Shown here: one piece after another, positions 53,086 to 62,525 of the stretch
How positions within the stretch are numbered: position 1 is the first letter of the stretch
Layout of the letters: every line of letters begins with the position of its first letter
NCBI RefSeq assembly: GCF_006175945.1
Contig: NZ_VAJL01000001.1
Span: forward strand, 124,001 to 188,000
Source: Chryseobacterium mulctrae
GTDB lineage: Bacteria > Bacteroidota > Bacteroidia > Flavobacteriales > Weeksellaceae
Reading direction: 5' to 3'
DNA length: 64,000 nt
The notes under the pieces: generated by a model
What the model was told of the DNA's origin: nothing
What the model saw: only the letters and a program-made list of their open reading frames with translations
Database searches by the model: none
Made by a program: the position numbers and the translations under genes

Positions 53086-54151
53086 AAACGGATACTTTGA
53101 TATTGCTGATTATTTTGAAAACAAACATTTTCTAGATCAAGTTTTCGAGAGGTATAGAAAGGCAAATCAAAATCATATATCGTCTGATAAATTTGATGAT
53201 AATATCGATTATCTTAAAGATAAATTTTACAAATTTCCAAAAAAAGATGGTCACGGTGATGAAATAATACAAGAAATACACATTAACTCTACCGAAGAAA
53301 AATTGAAACCTAAAATAGGAGTAGCAAACACATTCGTTGATGAGAAAAATATTGTGGCAGGTTTAAGAAATACACCAAATATTTCTAACTTACGATATCA
53401 AAATCTTGTACGATTTCTTAAAGAAACTAGAAAAAACAAAGCTGACATTGTGGCTTTTCCCGAATTTTTTATTCCTGTAGAAATTTTTTCAAGTCTTGTT
53501 AGATATGCAGAAAAAAATCAAACTTTAGTAATATCAGGATTAGAGCATATAACTGTAAATAATTACTCTTTTAATTTTATAGCTACTATATTACCTTTTG
53601 AAATTGATGGAAAGAAGGATGCTACGATTGTTTTTCGATTAAAAAACCACTATGCTCCGGTTGAAGAAGAGTTGATAATAGGAAATCACTACTTAATTCC
53701 AAAACCATCTACAAATAGGTATCATATATTTAAATGGAAGAATATATATTTTTCTGTATTTTATTGTTTCGAACTTGCAAATATTGCACATCGAAGTTTG
53801 TTACGTAGTAAAATTGATCTACTTTTTGCAATCGAATACAATCAAGACACAAATTATTTTTCAAACTTAGTTGAATCTCTTACAAGAGACATACATTGTT
53901 ATGTTGTACAAGTTAATTCTAGTCATTTTGGTGATACGAGAATTAGTCAACCAGCTAAATCTTACAATATTGACATTGTAAAATTAAAAGGTGGTGAAAA
54001 TAATGTAACTGTTATAGGAACTATAGAAATAGATAAACTTAGAGAATTCCAACGCAAAAAATATAGCTTAACTAAAACTGACAAAACATTTAAACCTTTA
54101 CCTCCTGATTTTGATAAAAATGAAGTTATTAAACGAATTAAAAATCAGTAA
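53075..54151 (+). CDS. Nitrilase-fold (carbon-nitrogen hydrolase) protein partnered with the RT
   Basis: A 358-residue protein. Residues 1-75 are a helical, charged extension. The C-N hydrolase domain (about 78-325) keeps the full catalytic triad: Glu130 in VAFPEFFIP, Lys190 in FRLKNHYAPVEEE and Cys231 in SVFYCFELANIAHR. The start lies 11 bases inside the RT gene, so expression is coupled. In DRT type 1 systems a nitrilase domain is fused to the C-terminus of the RT; here it is a separate gene. Free-standing amidases usually have metabolic neighbours and lack such an N-terminal extension, so an RT-linked role is the better reading. Confidence 0.82.
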   Translation: MKNKNGYFDIADYFENKHFLDQVFERYRKANQNHISSDKFDDNIDYLKDKFYKFPKKDGHGDEIIQEIHINSTEEKLKPKIGVANTFVDEKNIVAGLRNTPNISNLRYQNLVRFLKETRKNKADIVAFPEFFIPVEIFSSLVRYAEKNQTLVISGLEHITVNNYSFNFIATILPFEIDGKKDATIVFRLKNHYAPVEEELIIGNHYLIPKPSTNRYHIFKWKNIYFSVFYCFELANIAHRSLLRSKIDLLFAIEYNQDTNYFSNLVESLTRDIHCYVVQVNSSHFGDTRISQPAKSYNIDIVKLKGGENNVTVIGTIEIDKLREFQRKKYSLTKTDKTFKPLPPDFDKNEVIKRIKNQ

Positions 54152-54399
54152 TGTGCAAAACTGCTAATGTTAAACAACTCTAAAAGACTACATAATAGAA
54201 AAACTTATTAATCATATTCATTTATTAATAAAGTAACAGAAATTTATATTTAAGAGTAGTTAATTTATAAAAATATTTAGTTTTTAAGGAAATAGAAACT
54301 AGAACTTTGTTTTAAAAATCCCTATGATTTACGGTTTTCCACAAAATTTTTAATTTGGGCTTTTATACATTTGAAAACTAATTGTATTGTTAATCTTAT
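54152..54399. other. Gap between the nitrilase gene and the right IS21 copy
   Basis: These 248 AT-rich bases hold no ORF. TTACGGTTTTCC at 54329-54340 is the inverse of the GGAAAACCGTAA motif at 49905-49916. It is 60 bases from the IS end. Confidence 0.5.
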
Positions 54400-54579
54400 T
54401 GGAAAAGACGGTCAAATTGACCACCTAATTTCGGAGTAAATTGACCACTGATTTCGGAGCAAAGTGACCACCACTTTCCGGTCCAAAATGACCACCTGTT
54501 ATCTGGGTTATATTTGAGATAAAAACGACTTGATTTTTTCATGATGTTAGCGTCATACATTCGTTAAAAAAAGCGGATT

Positions 54580-56130
54580 ATGGCAAATAAAATAACAGAC
54601 ATGAGTAAAATTAGAAAAGTCATAAAATTCTACAGCACTGGAAAGAGCAAGTTATTTATAAGCAGCTATTTATCCCTTTCCAGAAATACCGTTAAAAAAT
54701 ACATCTCATTGTATGAGATTCTGGGCTTAAACCTTGATGCGATCAATGCCAAGACAGATGCCGAGCTGGAACTTTTGTTTTCCAATACCACCGCGGAGTC
54801 CATTAGCCCCAAACTACAGTCCCTGTACGATTTTTTCCCAAAGATGGAACGTGAGCTCAAAAAGGTAGGAATCACTATCCATCATATGTGGGAGCAATAT
54901 CTTGCACTGCATCCTGATGGTTTTCAGAGTTCACAGTTCCGGCATCATTACAAGATATGGGGCAAGCGTGTGAACCCGGTGATGCATATGAATCACAAAT
55001 CCGGTGATAAGATGTATGTCGATTATGCAGGGAAAACACTCTCCATTATTGATAAGGAAAGCGGGGAGCTTAAAGAAGTTCAGTTTTTTGTAGCTATTCT
55101 GGGAGCAAGCCAGTACACGTATGCTGAAGCCTCTATGAGCCAGCAGAAGGAAGATTTTGTACGTTCTGTAGAAAATGCCATCCGCTTTTTTGAAGGCACA
55201 CCGGCAGCGATCGTTCCTGATAATTTAAAATCCGCAGTGATCAAAAGCAGCCGTTTTGAACCCACCATCAATGAGACCCTGGCCGATCTGGCCGAACATT
55301 ATGAAACGACCATCTTGCCTGCCAGGGCTTACAAACCGAGGGATAAATCCTTGGTAGAGGGAGCGGTAAAGATCCTGTACAGAAGGATCTACGCCAACCT
55401 TCAACAGGGATCCTGCGGCCTGGATGAACTAAATAGTGAGATCTGGGATCTGTTGGACTCTCATAACAAACGCAAGCTCACAGGACGCCCTTACTCCCGC
55501 TACGAGCTGTTCCTGGAGGACGAGAAGCAGCAGCTGCGCCCACTGCCTGAGCGTCGTTTTGAGATCAGGTACCAATCCTTTGCAACAGTGATGCAGAACG
55601 GGCACGTACAGTTGAGCCGGGATAAGAACTACTACAGTGTTCCGTACCAGTATATCAAGAAAAAGATCAAGATCCTATACACATCTTCCACTGTGGAGAT
55701 CTACTATAAATACAACAGGATCGCGATGCACAGACGCAATTACAAGCCTTATGTCTACACGACCATTACAGAACATTTAGCCAGCACCCACCAGTTCGTG
55801 GCCGGATGGAGTGCTGCCCGCTTTATCGATTGGGCAAACAGTATTGATACTGCAGTGGGAGAATATATCCTCCAAATTATCGACAGTCGGAATCATCCCG
55901 AGCAAGCTTACAAAAGCTGCCTGGGAATCCTGAACTTCGAAAAGAAAGTAGGAAGAGAGCGATTGATAAATGCTTGTAAACGGGCATTGGATTTTAAGAT
56001 CTACAGCTTTAAGACCGTACAGAAGATATTGGAGAACAATCTGGATCAGATGATCGATCCGGAAAAAGAAGAAAAGGAGCAGGAACTGCCTGATCACGGC
56101 AACATCAGAGGAAAACAATATTATCATTAA
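54580..56130 (+). CDS. istA: IS21 transposase, right copy
   Basis: A 516-residue DDE transposase with the same protein sequence as the left copy. HTH SRNTVKKYIS is near the N-terminus; the catalytic motifs VDYAGKT, VPDNLKSAV and LVEGAVK are intact. istB follows 12 bases on. Confidence 0.95.
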   Translation: MANKITDMSKIRKVIKFYSTGKSKLFISSYLSLSRNTVKKYISLYEILGLNLDAINAKTDAELELLFSNTTAESISPKLQSLYDFFPKMERELKKVGITIHHMWEQYLALHPDGFQSSQFRHHYKIWGKRVNPVMHMNHKSGDKMYVDYAGKTLSIIDKESGELKEVQFFVAILGASQYTYAEASMSQQKEDFVRSVENAIRFFEGTPAAIVPDNLKSAVIKSSRFEPTINETLADLAEHYETTILPARAYKPRDKSLVEGAVKILYRRIYANLQQGSCGLDELNSEIWDLLDSHNKRKLTGRPYSRYELFLEDEKQQLRPLPERRFEIRYQSFATVMQNGHVQLSRDKNYYSVPYQYIKKKIKILYTSSTVEIYYKYNRIAMHRRNYKPYVYTTITEHLASTHQFVAGWSAARFIDWANSIDTAVGEYILQIIDSRNHPEQAYKSCLGILNFEKKVGRERLINACKRALDFKIYSFKTVQKILENNLDQMIDPEKEEKEQELPDHGNIRGKQYYH

Positions 56131-56142
56131 ATATCAACAGTT

Positions 56143-56880
56143 ATGAACGAACCGACAGTGAGCAAAATGAAGCAAATGAAGCTTTACGGCATGCACAATG
56201 CCTTTAAGACCGCTATTGAAAGCGGAAGGACAGACCATTATACCCTCGACCAGTTTATATCGATGCTCATCGATGCCGAATGGGATGAGAGGCACAACAG
56301 GCGCATAGAGCGAAGCATCAAAAATGCAAAGTTCCATTACAGGTCCAGTATTGAAAGTATCAACTTCGATGACACCCGCAATCTCGACCGTAATCTGGTA
56401 ATGCGTCTTGCAGGATGTGAGTTCGTAGAAAAAAATGAAAACATCCTGATCACAGGAAGTACAGGCGTGGGTAAAAGTTACCTGGGAACCGCATTGGGCT
56501 ATCAGGCCTGTATCGAAGGCTTCAAGGTCAATTATTTTAATACTTCCAAGCTGTTTGCCAAACTAAAAATGGCAAAAGCAGACGGGTCATACCTGCGCGA
56601 ACTTGCAAAAATACAAAGACAGGATGTGATCATCCTTGATGATTTTGGTCTTCAGGCTTTGGACAGTGCCAACAGGATAACCCTTCTGGAGATCATAGAA
56701 GACCGTCACAACAACGGATCCATCATTGTAACATCGCAGATCCCGGTGCAGGGCTGGTATGACATTATTGGTGAAAAGACCATTGCCGATGCTATTCTGG
56801 ACAGACTTATACATCAGTCTCACCGCCTGGAACTCCAGGGGGAATCTATGAGAAAAAAGAGAGGAGTTAACAGGGAGTAA
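56143..56880 (+). CDS. istB: IS21 helper ATPase, right copy
   Basis: A 245-residue AAA+ ATPase equal to the left copy. Walker A GSTGVGKSYLG and Walker B VIILDDFG are present. The TGACC-type end repeats of the IS follow at about 56940-57005. Confidence 0.95.
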   Translation: MNEPTVSKMKQMKLYGMHNAFKTAIESGRTDHYTLDQFISMLIDAEWDERHNRRIERSIKNAKFHYRSSIESINFDDTRNLDRNLVMRLAGCEFVEKNENILITGSTGVGKSYLGTALGYQACIEGFKVNYFNTSKLFAKLKMAKADGSYLRELAKIQRQDVIILDDFGLQALDSANRITLLEIIEDRHNNGSIIVTSQIPVQGWYDIIGEKTIADAILDRLIHQSHRLELQGESMRKKRGVNRE

Positions 56881-57016
56881 TTATTTATTATATTTGAATA
56901 CTAATTGACACATGAAAAACAAGAGTTTTTATCAAATTTAAGGGTGGTCAATTTAAACCGAAATTACCTGGTCACTTTGAATTGAAATTGGGTGGTCAAT
57001 ATCACTGGAATTTACA

Positions 57017-58636
57017 GTTGTAGCGGCTGGACCAGGTAGTGGGAAAACACGAGTGCTTGTACATAAACTTGCATCCCTTCTTCTAATGGAGGATATTAAG
57101 CAAGAGCAGCTACTTATGATAACTTTTTCCAGAGCAGCTGCTACCGAATTTAAAAAACGATTGATAAAGCTTATTGGAAATGCAGCCAATTATGTTGAAA
57201 TGAAAACATTTCATTCCTATTGTTTTGATTTATTAGGTAAAGTCGGAAACCTAGAGAAATCTGATACAATTTTGAAAAAAACAATTGAGAAAATAAAAAA
57301 TGGTGAAGTTGAAGCGAGCAGAATTACCAAAACAGTACTAGTAATTGATGAAGCTCAAGACATGGATGAGGATGAACATAGGCTTATCAATATATTGATG
57401 GAACAAAATGAGGAAATGAGGGTTATTGCTGTAGGAGATGATGATCAGAATATCTATGAATTCAGAGGTGCAAGCTCAAAGTATTTAGAGCAGTTTATTT
57501 TGTCCAATAATGCTGTTAAATATGAGTTAATAGAAAATTACAGGAGTAAAAGTAATCTTGTTGTATTTGCTAATGAATTTGTTAAGCAGATTTCGCATCG
57601 ATTAAAGATTACACCAATTTTATCTACGCAAATTGACAATGGAGAAATAAAAATTGTAAAATACGAAAGTGGAAATCTGACCACACCTACTGTTTCAGAT
57701 ATAATTAATATGAATCTCTCAGGCACTACATGTGTGCTGACAAAGACAAATGAAGAGGCTTTGCAGATTACGGGTCTACTTTTAAAAAATAAAATGCCAG
57801 CAAAACTAATCCAAACTAATGACGGTTTCAGTTTGTATAACCTTTTAGAAGTTAGATTCTTCTTAAGTAAATTAAACTTAGACAGTGATACATTCATTAT
57901 TAGTGATGAGGTATGGGAAATAGCAAAAAAAGAACTGAAGAATAAATTTCAAAGCAGTGATAAGCTAGAAATTTGTGGCAATATTATCAAAGAGTTTGAA
58001 GCCACAAACACTAAAAGAAAATACAAATCTGATTTGGAAGTATTTGTAAGAGAATCCAAACTAGAAGATTTTTTTAATGAAAATGGAGAAACCATTTTTG
58101 TATCAACTATCCATAAGGCTAAGGGTAAAGAGTTTGATAATGTTTTTTTACTACTTGAGAACTTTAATCTTTCAACAGATGAAGTTAAACGACAGTTATA
58201 TGTCGGTATTACCAGAGCAAAACGCAACTTAAATATTCATACAAATTCTAAATTTCTTGATAATTTTTTTGTAGATAATTTAACGCGTATTGAGGATAAT
58301 GAATTATATTTCCAGCCGAACGAATTAGCTATGCATCTAACCTATAAGGATGTATGGCTGGATTATTTTATAAACAAACAGCATCTGGTTTCAGAGCTTC
58401 AATGTGGAGATATATTAATCTTCAATGGAAATGAATGTGTTAATTCTCGTCATCAACCTATTTTAAGGTTTTCTAAACAATTTCGACAGAGAATAGAGCA
58501 GATGAAAGCAAAATTATATGAATTAAAAAGCATAAAAGTGAACTTCATAGTATATTGGTTAAAAGAAGATACATTACAAGAAATTAAAATTATTTTGCCT
58601 GAAGTTTATTTCGAAAAAACAATCCTTCAGGCTTAG
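57017..58636 (+). pseudogene. UvrD/Rep-type SF1 helicase lacking its N-terminus
   Basis: The reading frame is open from the IS border: VVAAGPGSGKTRVLVHKLA at 57017 is the Walker A motif, directly at the junction. The Q motif and first residues are missing. The remaining motifs are intact: TFSRAAATEFKKRL (Ia), LVIDEAQDMDEDE (II), VGDDDQNIYEFRGAS (III), ENYRSKSNLV (IV), STIHKAKGKEFDNVFLL (V) and YVGITRAKRNLNIH (VI). An internal ATG at 57053 would lose the Walker A, so no active helicase can be made. The C-terminal tail resembles the end of RecQ-UvrD fusion helicases of Bacteroidota, so much more than the Q motif may be missing. Confidence 0.82.
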
Positions 58637-58679
58637 AAAAGAATCTCCTACAAGAAGCTAAAAAATAGTATAATAGCTT

Positions 58680-59897
58680 TTATTTATTGTCAAGTTTGCT
58701 TCTTAAAGCCAACATATCATCACTCACTTTCTTATCCAAAATCTTCGCATAATGCTGTGTAGTTTTTATATTAGTATGTCCCAGCATTTTACTTACACTT
58801 TCAATCGGAACGCCATTGGACAATGTAACAGTAGTAGCGAATGTATGTCTTGCGATGTGGAAAGTCAGCTCTTTATTTATTCCACAGACGTTCACAATTT
58901 CTTTGAGATAGGAATTCATTTTTTGATTACTAAGGACGGGAAACAAGACATTTGAATTTACACATTCCGGATGGTCTTCATACTTCAAGATCAGTTCTTG
59001 GGCCAAAGGCAGTAACGGAACCCTGGTAGAAGTATCGGTTTTCTGACGATGTGTGAATATCCATTGATCACCATCTATTCCAATATTGACGTTAGATTTC
59101 GTCAATTTCTTTACATCAACATACGCTAAACCTGTATAGCAACTAAAAAGAAAAATATCCCGCACCTGAATCAATCTGTCTGACGCAAATTCCTTTTCAT
59201 AAATCGTCTGAATTTCTTCCTTGGTAAGATATGGACGTTCTACTACCTTAAGCTTTGCTTTGTAGCCTAAAAAGGGATCTTTGGTGAGCCAGCCATTCGC
59301 TATACATAATCGAATGATCTTTTTGAAATTCTTGATATACTTTACCGCGGTATTGTTTGCGCATTTACGCACACTGCGAAGCCAGAAGTCATAATCCATA
59401 ATAAAAGCGTGGTCGATCTTTGTAATGTCAATATCAGAAGTTTTATATTTCCAGATTAGAAATTCCTGCGTATGCTTTAACGATGTTTTATAACGCTCCA
59501 ATGTTCCAGGCGCAAAATCCTGACCAACCAAGGCTTCTACTTTATCATTGTGATCCTGAAAAATAGGAATGAGCATTCTTGTGGAAATATCGGTTCCAAG
59601 CAGTTTAGATTTTAAACTCTCTGATGTTACAAAGTCTTCTTCTTTCAGCATCAGGTAATGAGAATCGTAAACTCGCTGTTCCAAAGTTTTAAGATAGAGG
59701 TTCAGTGTTTTGGCTTCTTGGGTATTACCTAGTGCCTTGTGTGCTTTACCATCCCATTTCTGTGGGTCGATGTACCTTTTAGCGGCAATATCCGCTGCCT
59801 TGCCATCTATCGTGATTCGCAAGTAGATTGGAGCGGTTCCGTTTGTTCTGATTTTATTCTTTTTTATAAAGAATAATAGGTTGAATGTTTTGTTCAT
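58680..59897 (-). CDS. Tyrosine recombinase of the CTnDOT integrase type
   Basis: A 405-residue integrase. The N-terminal Arm-DNA-bind-type domain (FLLFFIKKNKIRTNGTAPIY) is followed by a SAM-like core-binding domain (about 110-200) and a catalytic domain. CYTGLAYVDVKKLT is box I without the usual Arg, a known feature of IntDOT-like enzymes. HIARHTFATTV and LGHTNIKTTQHYAKI give His-Arg, His and the Tyr nucleophile. Its start codon borders the shared control region, and it is divergent from the right-hand integrase. The left module has lost this gene exactly at the start codon. Confidence 0.92.
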   Translation of the reverse strand: MNKTFNLLFFIKKNKIRTNGTAPIYLRITIDGKAADIAAKRYIDPQKWDGKAHKALGNTQEAKTLNLYLKTLEQRVYDSHYLMLKEEDFVTSESLKSKLLGTDISTRMLIPIFQDHNDKVEALVGQDFAPGTLERYKTSLKHTQEFLIWKYKTSDIDITKIDHAFIMDYDFWLRSVRKCANNTAVKYIKNFKKIIRLCIANGWLTKDPFLGYKAKLKVVERPYLTKEEIQTIYEKEFASDRLIQVRDIFLFSCYTGLAYVDVKKLTKSNVNIGIDGDQWIFTHRQKTDTSTRVPLLPLAQELILKYEDHPECVNSNVLFPVLSNQKMNSYLKEIVNVCGINKELTFHIARHTFATTVTLSNGVPIESVSKMLGHTNIKTTQHYAKILDKKVSDDMLALRSKLDNK

Positions 59898-60092
59898 AGT
59901 GTGGTAACTTTAATTGTTAATAATTTACTTTTTGTTACCACTTTCTGCAAGATGTACAATCGTTAGACTGCCTATTGGTCGGGTTTCCCTGAGTTTTTCG
60001 TGACCTATTTTCAAATTTTCAGGATGGGTCACGGAATAGGTCATATAAATCGTGACCCATTTTGATTTTTTATGATACTAGAGCATAAACAA

Positions 60093-60126
60093 AAAACGCT
60101 GTAAACATTGATGTTTACAGCGTTTT
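60093..60126. terminator. Perfect 16-bp hairpin in the control region
   Basis: AAAACGCTGTAAACAT (60093-60108) and ATGTTTACAGCGTTTT (60111-60126) pair completely around a two-base gap. A-run on one side and T-run on the other allow termination in both directions, insulating the two divergent integrase genes. Confidence 0.75.
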
Positions 60127-60148
60127 AGCTTATTTTAGTATCTCTACC

Positions 60149-60172
60149 AGCGGAGAGAGAGGGAAACGAACC
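60149..60172. other. tRNA-Ser-like attachment segment, right copy
   Basis: On the minus strand this reads GGTTCGTTTCCCTCTCTCTC then CGCT, close to the T-arm and acceptor end of a tRNA-Ser. No upstream tRNA body is attached. It matches 35179-35202 with two differences. Confidence 0.5.
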
Positions 60173-60302
60173 TTGTTAAAATTAACATATCTAATTTTGT
60201 ATAAGTATTCTATTTATCAATATTTTAAATATATTTGTATTAATAAAAACAAGTTGTTTTTATGTTCAATTATGAAAGTATTAGCACCTAATTTAGCACC
60301 TT

Positions 60303-61544
60303 ATGAATTCTACCTTCAAACTTAAAGAACCCAACGGCGAAAAGGAAACACTAATTTACTTCCGTTCTTATTTTGGAAATGAAAATAAGAATTTTATCTA
60401 TTCTACTGGAGAAAAAATTAAACCTGAAGAATGGGATTTCGATAACCGGCAACCCAACGATCTAAACGGAAGAACAAAAAGAGCCGAGAGCCATAGAAGT
60501 ATAAAAAAACAACTTGACAGATACATCGGTTTTTTCACCGAGATTGTCAATCGTTACAAAAACATTGGCGAAGAGATAACGATTGATATTATAAGACAGC
60601 GATTTGACGAAGAATTTAAAAAGATCAAAAGAAAAGACGATTTTTTCAGGATATATGATGAATTTGTTCAGGAAAAAGAAAATGATTATTCTGGAAAGGG
60701 AATATCTAAATCAACTAAAAGCAGATATGATTATAACAAAAAATTGTTAGAGAATTTCCAAGAGGAATACAAATTAAAATTAAGTTTAGGTAATTTTGAT
60801 GAAAAGATCTATAATAAATTTCTCAAATATTGTATCGAAGAAAAAGACCATTCCGCTAATACTGTCCATAGAAACGTGGGATTATTAAAAACTTTTTTTT
60901 ATTGGACTTTGAGTAAGAAATACACCTACAACAATGGTTTTATCAATTTCAAGAAACCTCCCAAATTCCGAACAGACGAGATAGCTCTAAACTACGAGCA
61001 GGTGGAACAAATTTATCAATATGATTTCAGTACAAATAAAAGACTTGAAAGAGTTAGAGATTTGTTTGTTTTTGGATGTGTAACTGGAATGCGCTTTGGA
61101 AATTACAATCGTATTTCAAAACAGGATATTCAAGGGGACTTTATTAGGGTTATTGATTTAAAAAGTAAAACTAAGAATCTTTCAATTCCAATTAATACTA
61201 TTTCTAAATCAATTCTTGAAAAGTATGATTATGATTTACCAACTATTACGAATCAAAAGATGAATGAATTTATTAAGGAGGTCTTTAAAGAGCTGAAATT
61301 TACTGATGAGATAAAGAAAACTATGAAATATGGTGATGAATTAGTAGACGTAAAGTCTGAGTTTTGGGAAAGAATTTCCTCACATACTGCAAGAAGAAGC
61401 TTTATCACTATAATGAAAAATAAGAGAGTTCCTGACAAAGTAATTATGAGCTACACAGGACATACTAGTTTAGAGGTCTTCAATGCGTATTACAGACCAA
61501 GTGAAGACGATAAAGTTAATTATATGAACGAAGTTTTTAAGTAA
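60303..61544 (+). CDS. Tyrosine recombinase/integrase, right copy
   Basis: A 413-residue integrase, paralog of the left copy with the same active-site residues: Arg in GCVTGMRFGNY, HTARR, and Tyr in FNAYYRP. The first 780 bases and the last 80 are almost the same as in the left copy. Between about 61080 and 61440 many synonymous and some amino-acid differences appear, and the codons are more AT-rich. A 17-codon leader ORF overlaps its start, as in the left copy. An inserted gene separates it from the partner gene at 62526. Confidence 0.92.
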   Translation: MNSTFKLKEPNGEKETLIYFRSYFGNENKNFIYSTGEKIKPEEWDFDNRQPNDLNGRTKRAESHRSIKKQLDRYIGFFTEIVNRYKNIGEEITIDIIRQRFDEEFKKIKRKDDFFRIYDEFVQEKENDYSGKGISKSTKSRYDYNKKLLENFQEEYKLKLSLGNFDEKIYNKFLKYCIEEKDHSANTVHRNVGLLKTFFYWTLSKKYTYNNGFINFKKPPKFRTDEIALNYEQVEQIYQYDFSTNKRLERVRDLFVFGCVTGMRFGNYNRISKQDIQGDFIRVIDLKSKTKNLSIPINTISKSILEKYDYDLPTITNQKMNEFIKEVFKELKFTDEIKKTMKYGDELVDVKSEFWERISSHTARRSFITIMKNKRVPDKVIMSYTGHTSLEVFNAYYRPSEDDKVNYMNEVFK

Positions 61545-61626
61545 GCTATTTTGAGTATAAGAAAGATATATTCTATAAAGAAATTAAGGAATTGAAATAA
61601 TCAATTAGGAATCCCTAAATCTTATT

Positions 61627-62286
61627 TTACAAATCAATCTTGATATATTCTTTTAAGTAATCTCCTTTTGCTGCTAATCGATTTAAATGATATTGATAAT
61701 GTTCTATTAGATTTGGATTTGATTCATTTTTGTAATCATCGGATTCCATATATTTTTGATATTTTTCTATCTTATCCGAACATAATTCGAAAGCTTCATT
61801 ATATTTTCCGCACATAATTAATGCGTTGATTTTATCTTCGGCAACACTATTTTTTGCAATCTTTTCCCAAGTATTATTATCAAGAAAATATGGATTTTTG
61901 CACTTGACGAAATTCTCAAAAATTACATCCATTATCTTTTGATGATCATATTTTTTAAAATCATAATACGCAGCGTATAACTCCCTATTAAATTTTTTGC
62001 TGTAATGGTTCTCTGGATTTAAGTAATATGATACACTTAAATCAGGAAAATTCTTTTTGTGCCACCTTTTAAATTTAGAGCTTTCAATGTCAAAATAACA
62101 ATCAAATTGAATAATTTCATTTGCATAATTAAATTTGGCGGCAGGAAAATATATCTCATTTTTTATTTCATCAAATTCTCTTACAAATTTTAAACTTTTT
62201 GCATTGAAATTAAAATCATACTCTTTTAATCTTTCGACTAAAAAATTTTCTAAAGCTTCTTTTAAAACTTCTTTTGGATAGCTCAT
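61627..62286 (-). CDS. Unknown 219-residue protein inserted in the right module
   Basis: A cytoplasmic protein, helical at both ends, with many aromatic residues (FDCYFDIESSKFKRWHKKNF, YAAYYDFKKYDHQKIMDVIF). The C-terminal third resembles a short TPR-like pair (INALIMCGKYNEAFELCSDK). No domain recognised. It lies opposite to the integrase in an insertion of nearly 1 kb absent from the left module, the typical position of element cargo. A role in defence or as an immunity protein is possible but not shown. Confidence 0.6.
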   Translation of the reverse strand: MSYPKEVLKEALENFLVERLKEYDFNFNAKSLKFVREFDEIKNEIYFPAAKFNYANEIIQFDCYFDIESSKFKRWHKKNFPDLSVSYYLNPENHYSKKFNRELYAAYYDFKKYDHQKIMDVIFENFVKCKNPYFLDNNTWEKIAKNSVAEDKINALIMCGKYNEAFELCSDKIEKYQKYMESDDYKNESNPNLIEHYQYHLNRLAAKGDYLKEYIKIDL

Positions 62287-62525
62287 ATATTATGTGATAT
62301 GTTTTATAAATTTATATATTAATTTTGAATATATAAAAATTTAGTTTTAACAATTTAGCTTCAATACACATAAATTTATTATTTTGAAAGGGCGTTATAA
62401 TACAAAAATCTCTACACAAAGATAATTTTGCAGGTACGCAATTAGGACTTCAAAATTTAAAAATGGAAAGGTAATTAGAAACTGGTTCTGCGAGAAGTTG
62501 GTTTTTATTAATAATCAATGAAATT

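Larger units (their letters stand above)
54400..57016 (+). mobile_element. IS21-family element, right copy (2617 bp)
   Basis: It begins TGGAAAAGAC and ends GGAATTTACA. The same length, ends and genes as 39359-41975 are present in the opposite orientation, and no base difference was noticed. Together the two copies bracket 41976-54399. Just outside this copy a helicase gene starts in mid-frame. Confidence 0.93.
59893..60302. repeat. Integration-module control region, right copy
   Basis: The counterpart of 34923-35332. The inverted pair GTGGTAAC/GTTACCAC is at 59901-59908 and 59934-59941. GTGACC-type sites cluster at about 59998-60058. The region serves as divergent promoter between the CTnDOT-type integrase and the second integrase, and as a probable attachment site. 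Confidence 0.75.

Noticed and set aside
54666..56127. Antisense ORFs of 63 to 116 codons inside the IS21 genes
   Set aside because: They lie opposite istA and istB in both copies, repeat exactly with the IS and have no independent features; shadows of the real genes.
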